Below are positions 1 through 11,455 of a stretch of 64,000 bases of DNA, piece after piece (positions within the stretch are counted from its first letter, which is position 1; each line of letters starts with the position of its first letter). The notes under the pieces were generated by a model, which had not been told where the DNA came from, ran no database searches, and worked only from the letters and a program-made list of their open reading frames with translations. Source of the stretch: Auanema rhodensis (taxonomy: Eukaryota; Nematoda; Chromadorea; Rhabditida; Rhabditidae); NCBI GenBank assembly GCA_964057225.1, contig OZ059899.1, positions 1 to 64,000 of the forward strand, in the 5' to 3' direction. A program made the translations under genes and the position numbers.

Positions 1-3000
1 TCTTTCACGTGAAGCGAGTTACATACCAAGTGCACATCACGTGTACATTTAATTAGCATAAATTAAAGTTCACGTAAATTTCAAAGTCATGGTTACCATG
101 AACCAATATCAATAAAAATTTGTTTTTAGACTAATATGGACATGTGGAATCTAATTTTGAAAACCGCATCTCTTTATCTTTCACGTGAAGCGAGTTACAT
201 ACCAAGTGCACATCACGTGTACATTTAATTAGCAAAATTAAAGTTCACGTAAATTTCAAAGTCATGGTTACCATGAAACCAATATCAATAAAAATTTGTT
301 TTTAGACTAGTATGGACATGGGGAATCTAATTTTGAAAACCGCATCTCTTTATCTTTCACGTGAAGCGAGTTACATACCAAGTGCACATCACGTGTACAT
401 TTAATTAGCATAAATTAAAGTTCACGTAAATTTCAAAGTCATGGTTACCATGAAGCCAATATCAATAAAAATTTGTTTTTAGACTAATATGGACATGTGG
501 AATCTAATTTTGAAAACCGCATCTCTTTATCTTTCACGTGAAGCGAGTTACATACCAAGTGCACATCACGTGTACATTTAATTAGCATAAATTAAAGTTC
601 ACGTAAATTTCAAAGTCATGGTTACCATGAACCAATATCAATAAAAATTTGTTTTTAGACTAATATGGACATGGGAATCTAATTTGAAAACCGCATCTCT
701 TTATCTTTCACGTGAAGCGAGTTACATACCAAGTGCACATCACGTGTACATTTAATTAGCATAAATTAAAGTTCACGTAAATTTCAAAGTCATGGTTACC
801 ATGAACCAATATCAATAAAAATTTGTTTTTAGACTAATATGGACATGGGGAATCTAATTTTGAAAACCGCATCTCTTTATCTTTCACGTGAAGCGAGTTA
901 CATACCAAGTGCACATCACGTGTACATTTAATTAGCATAAATTAAAGTTCACGTAAATTTCAAAGTCATGGTTACCATGAACCAATATCAATAAAAATTT
1001 GTTTTTAGACTAATATGGACATGGGGAATCTAATTTTGAAAACCGCATCTCTTTATCTTTCACGTGAAGCGAGTTACATACCAAGTGCACATCACGTGTA
1101 CATTTAATTAGCATAAATTAAAGTTCACGTAAATTTCAAAGTCATGGTTACCATGAACCAATATCAATAAAAATTTGTTTTTAGACTAATATGGACATGG
1201 GGAATCTAATTTTGAAAACCGCATCTCTTTATCTTTCACGTGAAGCGAGTTACATACCAAGTGCACATCACGTGTACATTAATTAGCATAAATTAAAGTT
1301 CACGTAAATTTCAAAGTCATGGTTACCATGAACCAATATCAATAAAAATTTGTTTTTAGACTAATATGGACATGGGGAATCTAATTTTGAAAACCGCATC
1401 TCTTTATCTTTCACGTGAAGCGAGTTACATACCAAGTGCACATCACGTGTACATTTAATTAGCATAAATTAAAGTTCACGTAAATTTCAAAGTCATGGTT
1501 ACCATGAACCAATATCAATAAAAATTTGTTTTTAGACTAATATGGACATGGGGAATCTAATTTGAAAACCGCATCTCTTTATCTTTCACGTGAAGCGAGT
1601 TACATACCAAGTGCACATCACGTGTACATTTAATTAGCATAAATTAAAGTTCACGTAAATTTCAAAGTCATGGTTACCATGAACCAATATCAATAAAAAT
1701 TTGTTTTTAGACTAATATGGACATGGGGAATCTAATTTTGAAAACCGCATCTCTTTATCTTTCACGTGAAGCGAGTTACATACCAAGTGCACATCACGTG
1801 TACATTTAATTAGCATAAATTAAAGTTCACGTAAATTTCAAAGTCATGGTTACCATGAACCAATATCAATAAAAATTTGTTTTTAGACTAATATGGACAT
1901 GGGGAATCTAATTTTGAAAACCGCATCTCTTTATCTTTCACGTGAAGCGAGTTACATACCAAGTGCACATCACGTGTACATTTAATTAGCATAAATTAAA
2001 GTTCACGTAAATTTCAAAGTCATGGTTACCATGAACCAATATCAATAAAAATTTGTTTTTAGACTAATATGGACATGGGGAATCTAATTTGAAAACCGCA
2101 TCTCTTTATCTTTCACGTGAAGCGAGTTACATACCAAGTGCACATCACGTGTACATTTAATTAGCATAAATTAAAGTTCACGTAAATTTCAAAGTCATGG
2201 TTACCATGAACCAATATCAATAAAATTTGTTTTTAGACTAATATGGACATGGGGAATCTAATTTGAAAACCGCATCTCTTTATCTTTCACGTGAAGCGAG
2301 TTACATACCAAGTGCACATCACGTGTACATTTAATTAGCATAAATTAAAGTTCACGTAAATTTCAAAGTCATGGTTACCATGAACCAATATCAATAAAAA
2401 TTTGTTTTTAGACTAATATGGACATGGGGAATCTAATTTTGAAAACCGCATCTCTTTATCTTTCACGTGAAGCGAGTTACATACCAAGTGCACATCACGT
2501 GTACATTTAATTAGCATAAATTAAAGTTCACGTAAATTTCAAAGTCATGGTTACCATGAACCAATATCAATAAAAATTTGTTTTTAGACTAATATGGACA
2601 TGGGGAATCTAATTTTGAAAACCGCATCTCTTTATCTTTCACGTGAAGCGAGTTACATACCAAGTGCACATCACGTGTACATTTAATTAGCATAAATTAA
2701 AGTTCACGTAAATTTCAAAGTCATGGTTACCATGAACCAATATCAATAAAAATTTGTTTTTTAGACTAATATGGACATGGGGAATCTAATTTTGAAAACC
2801 GCATCTCTTTATCTTTCACGTGAAGCGAGTTACATACCAAGTGCACATCACGTGTACATTTAATTAGCATAAATTAAAGTTCACGTAAATTTCAAAGTCA
2901 TGGTTACCATGAACCAATATCAATAAAAATTTGTTTTTAGACTAATATGGACATGGGGAATCTAATTTTGAAAACCGCATCTCTTTATCTTTCACGTGAA

Positions 3001-4746
3001 GCGAGTTACATACCAAGTGCACATCACGTGTACATTTAATTAGCATAAATTAAAGTTCACGTAAATTTCAAAGTCATGGTTACCATGAACCAATATCAAT
3101 AAAAATTTGTTTTTAGACTAATATGGACATGGGAATCTAATTTTGAAAACCGCATCTCTTTATCTTTCACGTGAAGCGAGTTACATACCAAGTGCACATC
3201 ACGTGTACATTTAATTAGCATAAATTAAAGTTCACGTAAATTTCAAAGTCATGGTTACCATGAACCAATATCAATAAAAATTTGTTTTAGACTAATATGG
3301 ACATGGGGAATCTAATTTTGAAAACCGCATCTCTTTATCTTTCACGTGAAGCGAGTTACATACCAAGTGCACATCACGTGTACATTTAATTAGCATAAAT
3401 TAAAGTTCACGTAAATTTCAAAGTCATGGTTACCATGAACCAATATCAATAAAAATTTGTTTTTAGACTAATATGGACATGGGGAATCTAATTTTGAAAA
3501 CCGCATCTCTTTATCTTTCACGTGAAGCGAGGTACATACCAAGTGCACATCACGTGTACATTTAATTAGCATAAATTAAAGTTCACGTAAATTTCAAAGT
3601 CATGGTTACCATGAACCAATATCAATAAAAATTTGTTTTTAGACTAATATGGACATGGGGAATCTAATTTTGAAAACCGCATCTCTTTATCTTTCACGTG
3701 AAGCGAGTTACATACCAAGTGCACATCACGTGTACATTTAATTAGCATAAATTAAAGTTCACGTAAATTTCAAAGTCATGGTTACCATGAACCAATATCA
3801 ATAAAAATTTGTTTTTAGACTAATATGGACATGGGGAATCTAATTTTGAAAACCGCATCTCTTTATATTTCACGTGAAGCGAGTTACATACCAAGTGCAC
3901 ATCACGTGTACATTTAATTAGCAGAAATTAAAGTTCACGTAAATTTCAAAGTCATGGTTACCATGAACCAATATCAATAAAAATTTGTTTTTAGAATAAT
4001 ATGGACATGGGAATCTAATTTTGAAAACCGCATCTCTTTATCTTTCACGTGAAGCGAGTTACATACCAAGTGCACATCACGTGTACATTTAATTAGCATA
4101 AATTAAAGTTCACGTAAATTTCAAAGTCATGGTTACCATGAACCAATATCAATAAAAATTTGTTTTTAGACTAATATGGACATGGGGAATCTAATTTTGA
4201 AAACCGCATCTCTTTATCTTTCACGTGAAGCGAGTTACATACCAAGTGCACATCACGTGTACATTTAATTAGCATAAACTAAAGTTCACGTAAATTCAAA
4301 GTCATGGTTACCATGAACCAATATCAATAAAAATTTGTTTTTAGACTAATATGGACATGGGGAATCTAATTTTGAAAACCGCATCTCTTTATCTTTCACG
4401 TGAAGCGAGTTACATACCAAGTGCACATCACGTGTACATTTAATTAGCATAAATTAAAGTTCACGTAAATTTCAAAGTCATGGTTACCATGAAGCAATAT
4501 CAATAAAAATTTGTTTTTAGACTAATATGGACATGTGGAATCTAATTTTGAAAACCGCATCTCTTTATCTTTCACGTGAAGCGAGTTACATACCAAGTGC
4601 ACATCACGTTTACATTTAATTAGCATAAATTAAAGTTCACGTAAATTTCAAAGTCATGGTTACCATGAACCAATATCAATAAAAATTTGTTTTTAGACTA
4701 ATATGGACATGGGGAATCTAATTTTGAAAACCGCATCTCTTTATCT

Positions 4747-4756
4747 TTCACGTGAA
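4747..4756. other. Palindrome TTCACGTGAA (monomer 4-13), variable box
   Basis: This is a perfect 10-bp palindrome with a CACGTG core, the generic bHLH/bZIP E-box or G-box sequence. It is present in most monomers but is one of the array's mutation hotspots. Alternative forms include TTTACGTG (from 38.7 kb, common after 45.9 kb), TTCATGTG (for example 22351, 41359, 43823), TTCAAGTG (46463, 50511, 51391, 52975, 53855, 55615), TTCACATG (9328, 11088, 12144, 13552) and TTTACATG (21291, 23051, 25691, 27979). Binding by any protein is not shown by the sequence. Confidence 0.6.
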
Positions 4757-4778
4757 GCGAGTTACATACCAAGTGCAC

Positions 4779-4786
4779 ATCACGTG
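4779..4786 (+). other. Conserved ATCACGTG box (monomer 36-43), CDEI-like
   Basis: This second CACGTG core sits 32 bp after the first and is preceded by the palindrome GTGCAC (monomer 30-35). The octamer fits the RTCACRTG consensus of budding-yeast centromere element CDEI, which the bHLH protein Cbf1 binds. That likeness may be chance in an eight-base motif. Unlike the first box it is almost invariant. The exceptions I noticed are CACGTT at 4610, 9538 and 12354, CACATG near 37519, and CATGTG near 59871. Function is inferred only. Confidence 0.4.
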
Positions 4787-4790
4787 TACA

Positions 4791-4810
4791 TTTAATTAGC
4801 ATAAATTAAA
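4791..4810. repeat. AT-rich inverted pair TTTAATT/AATTAAA (monomer 48-67)
   Basis: Seven-base arms TTTAATT (48-54) and AATTAAA (61-67) flank a six-base spacer. The element is kept in nearly every copy. Exceptions include AAACTA forms (4279, 44758, 45462, 47750 and several between 49.5 and 62.2 kb), ATGAATT forms (14481, 29441, 30147, 34194) and ATGATTT forms at 35775-36660, which weaken one arm. It could extrude as a small hairpin, but this is a structural possibility only. Confidence 0.5.
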
Positions 4811-4830
4811 GTTCACGTAAATTTCAAAGT

Positions 4831-4843
4831 CATGGTTACCATG
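4831..4843. repeat. Dyad CATGGT-T-ACCATG (monomer 88-100)
   Basis: Six-base arms CATGGT and ACCATG are perfectly complementary around a single central T, giving the strongest short dyad in the monomer. It is very well conserved: the only arm changes I noticed are CATTAACC at about 13291, CATTCACC at about 19803, and a T->G just before the dyad at 57454 and 62206. The bases immediately after it (101-104) are the most frequently variable site in the array (AACC, CACC, AAGC). Dyad symmetry is a known property of centromeric satellites lacking CENP-B boxes, and a similar role here is inference. Confidence 0.55.
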
Positions 4844-4855
4844 AACCAATATCAA

Positions 4856-4871
4856 TAAAAATTTGTTTTTA
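4856..4871. repeat. A-tract/T-tract hairpin TAAAAA-TTTG-TTTTTA (monomer 113-128)
   Basis: Six-base arms TAAAAA and TTTTTA enclose TTTG. Variants in the loop and arms are recurrent: AAAAAGTTG (for example 20521, 24569, 27209), TTTTCAG (44470, 45175, 47462 and others), ATTAAAATTTG (45337, 47625, 49737, 52201), and AAACTTTG near 57133 and 61885. The paired A and T runs suggest intrinsic curvature. No protein-binding claim is made. Confidence 0.5.
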
Positions 4872-7800
4872 GACTAATATGGACATGGGGAATCTAATTT
4901 TGAAAACCGCATCTCTTTATCTTTCACGTGAAGCGAGTTACATACCAAGTGCACATCACGTGTACATTTAATTAGCATAAATTAAAGTTCACGTAAATTT
5001 CAAAGTCATGGTTACCATGCACCAATATCAATAAAAATTTGTTTTTAGACTAATATGGACATGGGGAATCTAATTTTGAAAACCGCATCTCTTTATCTTT
5101 CACGTGAAGCGAGTTACATACCAAGTGCACATCACGTGTACATTTAATTAGCATAAATTAAAGTTCACGTAAATTTCAAAGTCATGGTTACCATGCACCA
5201 ATATCAATAAAAATTTGTTTTTAGACTAATATGGACATGGGGAATCTAATTTTGAAAACCGCATCTCTTTATCTTTCACGTGAAGCGAGTTACATACCAA
5301 GTGCACATCACGTGTACATTTAATTAGCATAAATTAAAGTTCACGTAAATTTCAAAGTCATGGTTACCATGCACCAATATCAATAAAAATTTGTTTTTAG
5401 ACTAATATGGACATGATGAATCTAATTTTGAAAAACCGCATCTCTTTATCTTTCACGTGAAGCGAGTTACATACCAAGTGCACATCACGTGTACATTTAA
5501 TTAGCATAAATTAAAGTTCACGTAAATTTCAAAGTCATGGTTACCATGAAGCAATATCAATAAAAATTTGTTTTTAGACTAATATGGACATGTGGAATCT
5601 AATTTTGAAAACCGCATCTCTTTATCTTTCACGTGAAGCGAGTTACATACCAAGTGCACATCACGTGTACATTTAATTAGCATAAATTAAAGTTCACGTA
5701 AATTTCAAAGTCATGGTTACCATGAACCAATATCAATAAAAATTTGTTTTTAGACTAATATGGACATGGGGAATCTAATTTTGAAAACCGCATCTCTTTA
5801 TCTTTCACGTGAAGCGAGTTACATACCAAGTGCACATCACGTGTACATTTAATTAGCATAAATTAAAGTTCACGTAAATTTCAAAGTCATGGTTACCATG
5901 AACCAATATCAATAAAAATTTGTTTTTAGACTAATATGGACATGGGGAATCTAATTTGAAAACCGCATCTCTTTATCTTTCACGTGAAGCGAGTTACATA
6001 CCAAGTGCACATCACGTGTACATTTAATTAGCATAAATTAAAGTTCACGTAAATTTCAAAGTCATGGTTACCATGAAGCAATATCAATAAAAATTTGTTT
6101 TTAGACTAATATGGACATGTGGAATCTAATTTTGAAAACCGCATCTCTTTATCTTTCACGTGAAGCGAGTTACATACCAAGTGCACATCACGTGTACATT
6201 TAATTAGCATAAATTAAAGTTCACGTAAATTTCAAAGTCATGGTTACCATGAACCAATATCAATAAAAATTTGTTTTTAGACTAATATGGACATGGGGAA
6301 TCTAATTTTGAAAACCGCATCTCTTTATCTTTCACGTGAAGCGAGTTACATACCAAGTGCACATCACGTGTACATTTAATTAGCATAAATTAAAGTTCAC
6401 GTAAATTTCAAAGTCATGGTTACCATGAACCAATATCAATAAAAATTTGTTTTTAGACTAATATGGACATGGGGAATCTAATTTTGAAAACCGCATCTCT
6501 TTATCTTTCACGTGAAGCGAGGTACATACCAAGTGCACATCACGTGTACATTTAATTAGCATAAATTAAAGTTCACGTAAATTTCAAAGTCATGGTTACC
6601 ATGAACCAATATCAATAAAAATTTGTTTTTAGACTAATATGGACATGGGGAATCTAATTTTGAAAACCGCATCTCTTTATCTTTCACGTGAAGCGAGTTA
6701 CATACCAAGTGCACATCACGTGTACATTTAATTAGCATAAATTAAAGTTCACGTAAATTTCAAAGTCATGGTTACCATGAACCAATATCAATAAAAATTT
6801 GTTTTTAGACTAATATGGACATGGGGAATCTAATTTTGAAAACCGCATCTCTTTATCTTTCACGTGAAGCGAGTTACATACCAAGTGCACATCACGTGTA
6901 CATTTAATTAGCATAAATTAAAGTTCACGTAAATTTCAAAGTCATGGTTACCATGAACCAATATCAATAAAAATTTGTTTTTAGACTAATATGGACATGG
7001 GGAATCTAATTTTGAAAACCGCATCTCTTTATATTTCACGTGAAGCGAGTTACATACCAAGTGCACATCACGTGTACATTTAATTAGCATAAATTAAAGT
7101 TCACGTAAATTTCAAAGTCATGGTTACCATGAACCAATATCAATAAAAATTTGTTTTTAGACTAATATGGACATGGGGAATCTAATTTTGAAAACCGCAT
7201 CTCTTTATCTTTCACGTGAAGCGAGTTACATACCAAGTGCACATCACGTGTACATTTAATTAGCATAAATTAAAGTTCACGTAAATTTCAAAGTCATGGT
7301 TACCATGAACCAATATCAATAAAAATTTGTTTTTAGACTAATATGGACATGGGGAATCTAATTTTGAAAACCGCATCTCTTTATCTTTCACGTGAAGCGA
7401 GTTACATACCAAGTGCACATCACGTGTACATTTAATTAGCATAAATTAAAGTTCACGTAAATTTCAAAGTCATGGTTACCATGAAGCAATATCAATAAAA
7501 ATTTGTTTTTAGACTAATATGGACATGTGGAATCTAATTTTGAAAACCGCATCTCTTTATCTTTCACGTGAAGCGAGTTACATACCAAGTGCACATCACG
7601 TGTACATTTAATTAGCATAAATTAAAGTTCACGTAAATTTCAAAGTCATGGTTACCATGAACCAATATCAATAAAAATTTGTTTTTAGACTAATATGGAC
7701 ATGGGGAATCTAATTTTGAAAACCGCATCTCTTTATCTTTCACGTGAAGCGAGTTACATACCAAGTGCACATCACGTGTACATTTAATTAGCATAAATTA

Positions 7801-8639
7801 AAGTTCACGTAAATTTCAAAGTCATGGTTACCATGAACCAATATCAATAAAAATTTGTTTTTAGACTAATATGGACATGGGGAATCTAATTTTGAAAACC
7901 GCATCTCTTTATCTTTCACGTGAAGCGAGTTACATACCAAGTGCACATCACGTGTACATTTAATTAGCATAAATTAAAGTTCACGTAAATTTCAAAGTCA
8001 TGGTTACCATGAAGCAATATCAATAAAAATTTGTTTTTAGACTAATATGGACATGGGGAATCTAATTTTGAAAACCGCATCTCTTTATCTTTCACGTGAA
8101 GCGAGTTACATACCAAGTGCACATCACGTGTACATTTAATTAGCATAAATTAAAGTTCACGTAAATTTCAAAGTCATGGTTACCATGAACCAATATCAAT
8201 AAAAATTTGTTTTTAGACTAATATGGACATGGGGAATCTAATTTTGAAAACCGCATCTCTTTATCTTTCACGTGAAGCGAGGTACATACCAAGTGCACAT
8301 CACGTGTACATTTAATTAGCATAAATTAAAGTTCACGTAAATTTCAAAGTCATGGTTACCATGAACCAATATCAATAAAAATTTGTTTTTAGACTAATAT
8401 GGACATGGGGAATCTAATTTTGACAACCGCATCTCTTTATCTTTCACGTGAAGCGAGTTACATACCAAGTGCACATCACGTGTACATTTAATTAGCATAA
8501 ATTAAAGTTCACGTAAATTTCAAAGTCATGGTTACCATGAACCAATATCAATAAAAATTTGTTTTTAGATTAATATGGACATGGGGAATCTAATTTTGAA
8601 AACCGCATCTCTTTATATTTCACGTGAAGCGAGTTACAT

Positions 8640-10650
8640 ACCAAGTGCACATCACGTGTACATTTAATTAGCATAAATTAAAGTTCACGTAAATTTCAAA
8701 GTCATGGTTACCATGAACCAATATCAATAAAAATTTGTTTTTAGACTAATATGGACATGGGGAATCTAATTTTGAAAACCGCATCTCTTTATCTTTCACG
8801 TGAAGCGAGTTACATACCAAGTGCACATCACGTGTACATTTAATTAGCATAAATTAAAGTTCACGTAAATTTCAAAGTCATGGTTACCATGAACCAATAT
8901 CAATGAAAATTTGTTTTTAGACTAATATGGACATGGGGAATCTAATTTTGAAAACCGCATCTCTTTATCTTTCACGTGAAGCGAGTTACATACCAAGTGC
9001 ACATCACGTGTACATTTAATTAGCATAAATTAAAGTTCACGTAAATTTCAAAGTCATGGTTACCATGAACCAATATCAATAAAAATTTGTTTTTAGACTA
9101 ATATGGACATGGGGAATCTAATTTTGAAAACCGCATCTCTTTATCTTTCACGTGAAGCGAGTTACATACCAAGTGCACATCACGTGTACATTTAATTAGC
9201 ATAAATTAAAGTTCACGTAAATTTCAAAGTCATGGTTACCATGAAGCAATATCAATAAAAATTTGTTTTTAGACTAATATGGACATGGGGAATCTAATTT
9301 TGAAAACCGCATCTCTTTATCTTTCACATGAAGCGAGTTACATACCAAGTGCACATCACGTGTACATTTAATTAGCATAAATTAAAGTTCACGTAAATTT
9401 CAAAGTCATGGTTACCATGAACCAATAACAATAAAAATTTGTTTTTAGACTAATATGGACATGGGGAATCTAATTTTAAAAACCGCATCTCTTTATCTTT
9501 CACGTGAAGCGAGTTACATACCAAGTGCACATCACGTTTACATTTAATTAGCATAAATTAAAGTTCACGTAAATTTCAAAGTCATGGTTACCATGAACCA
9601 ATATCAATAAAAATTTGTTTTTAGACTAATATGGACATGGGGAATCTAATTTTGAAAACCGCATCTCTTTATCTTTCACGTGAAGCGAGTTACATACCAA
9701 GTGCACATCACGTGTACATTTAATTAGCATAAATTAAAGTTCACGTAAATTTCAAAGTCATGGTTACCATGAACCAATATCAATAAAAATTTGTTTTTAG
9801 ACTAATATGGACATGGGGAATCTAATTTTGAAAACCGCATCTCTTTATCTTTCACGTGAAGCGAGTTACATACCAAGTGCACATCACGTGTACATTTAAT
9901 TAGCATAAATTAAAGTTCACGTAAATTTCAAAGTCATGGTTACCATGCACCAATATCAATAAAAATTTGTTTTTAGACTAATATGGACATGGGGAATCTA
10001 ATTTTGAAAACCGCATCTCTTTATCTTTCACGTGAAGCGAGTTACATACCAAGTGCACATCACGTGTACATTTAATTAGCATAAATTAAAGTTCACGTAA
10101 ATTTCAAAGTCATGGTTACCATGCACCAATATCAATAAAAATTTGTTTTTAGACTAATATGGACATGGGGAATCTAATTTTGAAAACCGCATCTCTTTAT
10201 CTTTCACGTGAAGCGAGTTACATACCAAGTGCACATCACGTGTACATTTAATTAGCATAAATTAAAGTTCACGTAAATTTCAAAGTCATGGTTACCATGC
10301 ACCAATATCAATAAAAATTTGTTTTTAGACTAATATGGACATGATGAATCTAATTTTGAAAACCGCATCTCTTTATCTTTCACGTGAAGCGAGTTACATA
10401 CCAAGTGCACATCACGTGTACATTTAATTAGCATAAATTAAAGTTCACGTAAATTTCAAAGTCATGGTTACCATGAACCAATATCAATAAAAATTTGTTT
10501 TTAGACTAATATGGACATGGGTAATCTAATTTTGAAAACCGCATCTCTTTATCTTTCACGTGAAGCGAGTTACATACCAAGTGCACATCACGTGTACATT
10601 TAATTAGCATAAATTAAAGTTCACGTAAATTTCAAAGTCATGGTTACCAT
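8640..10650 (+). repeat. 16-mer offset duplication, left copy (2816 bp)
   Basis: This block is matched 2816 bp (16 monomers) downstream, at about 11456-13466. Shared rare markers are TTCACATG (9328/12144), AATAACAATAAA (9428/12244), TAATTTTAAAAACC (about 9478/12294), CACGTTTAC (9538/12354), three successive GCACC units, CATGATGAATC (10341/13157) and CATGGGTAATC (10521/13337). Private differences such as AATGAAAATT near 8905 and the change at 12972 postdate the duplication. The ends are approximate because they are set by the nearest informative variant. Confidence 0.75.
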
Positions 10651-11455
10651 GCACCAATATCAATAAAAATTTGTTTTTAGACTAATATGGACATGATGAA
10701 TCTAATTTTGAAAACCGCATCTCTTTATCTTTCACGTGAAGCGAGTTACATACCAAGTGCACATCACGTGTACATTTAATTAGCATAAATTAAAGTTCAC
10801 GTAAATTTCAAAGTCATGGTTACCATGAACCAATATCAATAAAAATTTGTTTTTAGACTAATATGGACATGGGTAATCTAATTTTGAAAACCGCATCTCT
10901 TTATCTTTCACGTGAAGCGAGTTACATACCAAGTGCCCATCACGTGTACATTTAATTAGCATAAATTAAAGTTCACGTAAATTTCAAAGTCATGGTTACC
11001 ATGAAGCAATATCAATAAAAATTTGTTTTTAGACTAATATGGACATGGGGAATCTAATTTTGAAAACCGCATCTCTTTATCTTTCACATGAAGCGAGTTA
11101 CATACCAAGTGCACATCACGTGTACATTTAATTAGCATAAATTAAAGTTCACGTAAATTTCAAAGTCATGGTTACCATGAACCAATATCAATAAAAATTT
11201 GTTTTTAGACTAATATGGACATGGGGAATCTAATTTTGAAAACCGCATCTCTTTATCTTTCACGTGAAGCGAGTTACATACCAAGTGCACATCACGTGTA
11301 CATTTAATTAGCATAAATTAAAGTTCACGTAAATTTCAAAGTCATGGTTACCATGCACCAATATCAATAAAAATTTGTTTTTAGACTAATATGGACATGG
11401 GGAATCTAATTTTGAAAACCGCATCTCTTTATCTTTCACGTGAAGCGAGTTACAT

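Larger units (their letters stand above)
4744..4919 (+). repeat. Representative consensus monomer (176 bp)
   Basis: This copy matches the majority base at every position I checked, so it serves as the reference for numbering 1-176. Its G+C is 56/176. CpG dinucleotides lie at 8-9, 15-16, 40-41, 73-74 and 165-166. The recurrent variable sites across the array are C6, C8, G9, C15, A62/T63, T79, A101, C103, T109, A112, T113, the G run 144-147 with A148, A153, and the T run 154-157. The monomer has no TTCG or CGAA, so no CENP-B box is possible on either strand. Long A and T runs at 114-121 and 123-127 would favour DNA bending. The phase is arbitrary: it starts at the window's first base, and the true boundary of a transcription or nucleosome unit is unknown. 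Confidence 0.95.
1..5975 (+). repeat. Left segment with length-variable monomers (34 units)
   Basis: Measured landmark spacings here are mostly 176 but include 177 (units starting 353, 2635, 5272), 175 (1232, 1407, 1934, 2988, 3163, 3866, 4217, 5801) and 174 (530, 2109). The unit starting at 177 has two compensating indels. The lost or gained bases lie almost entirely in homopolymers: GGGG, TTTT, TTT, AAAAA and TTTTT. Monomers up to about 5.0 kb are the GAACC or GAAGC type, often with CATGTGG in GAAGC units. GCACC forms begin at about 5019. The segment is either an older array part with more slippage, or a stretch of lower sequence accuracy near a contig end. The homopolymer bias favours the second reading. 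Confidence 0.85.

Noticed and set aside
1-5975. A true separate satellite family at the left edge
   Set aside because: The monomers have the same motifs in the same order as the rest and differ only by short indels and common variants.
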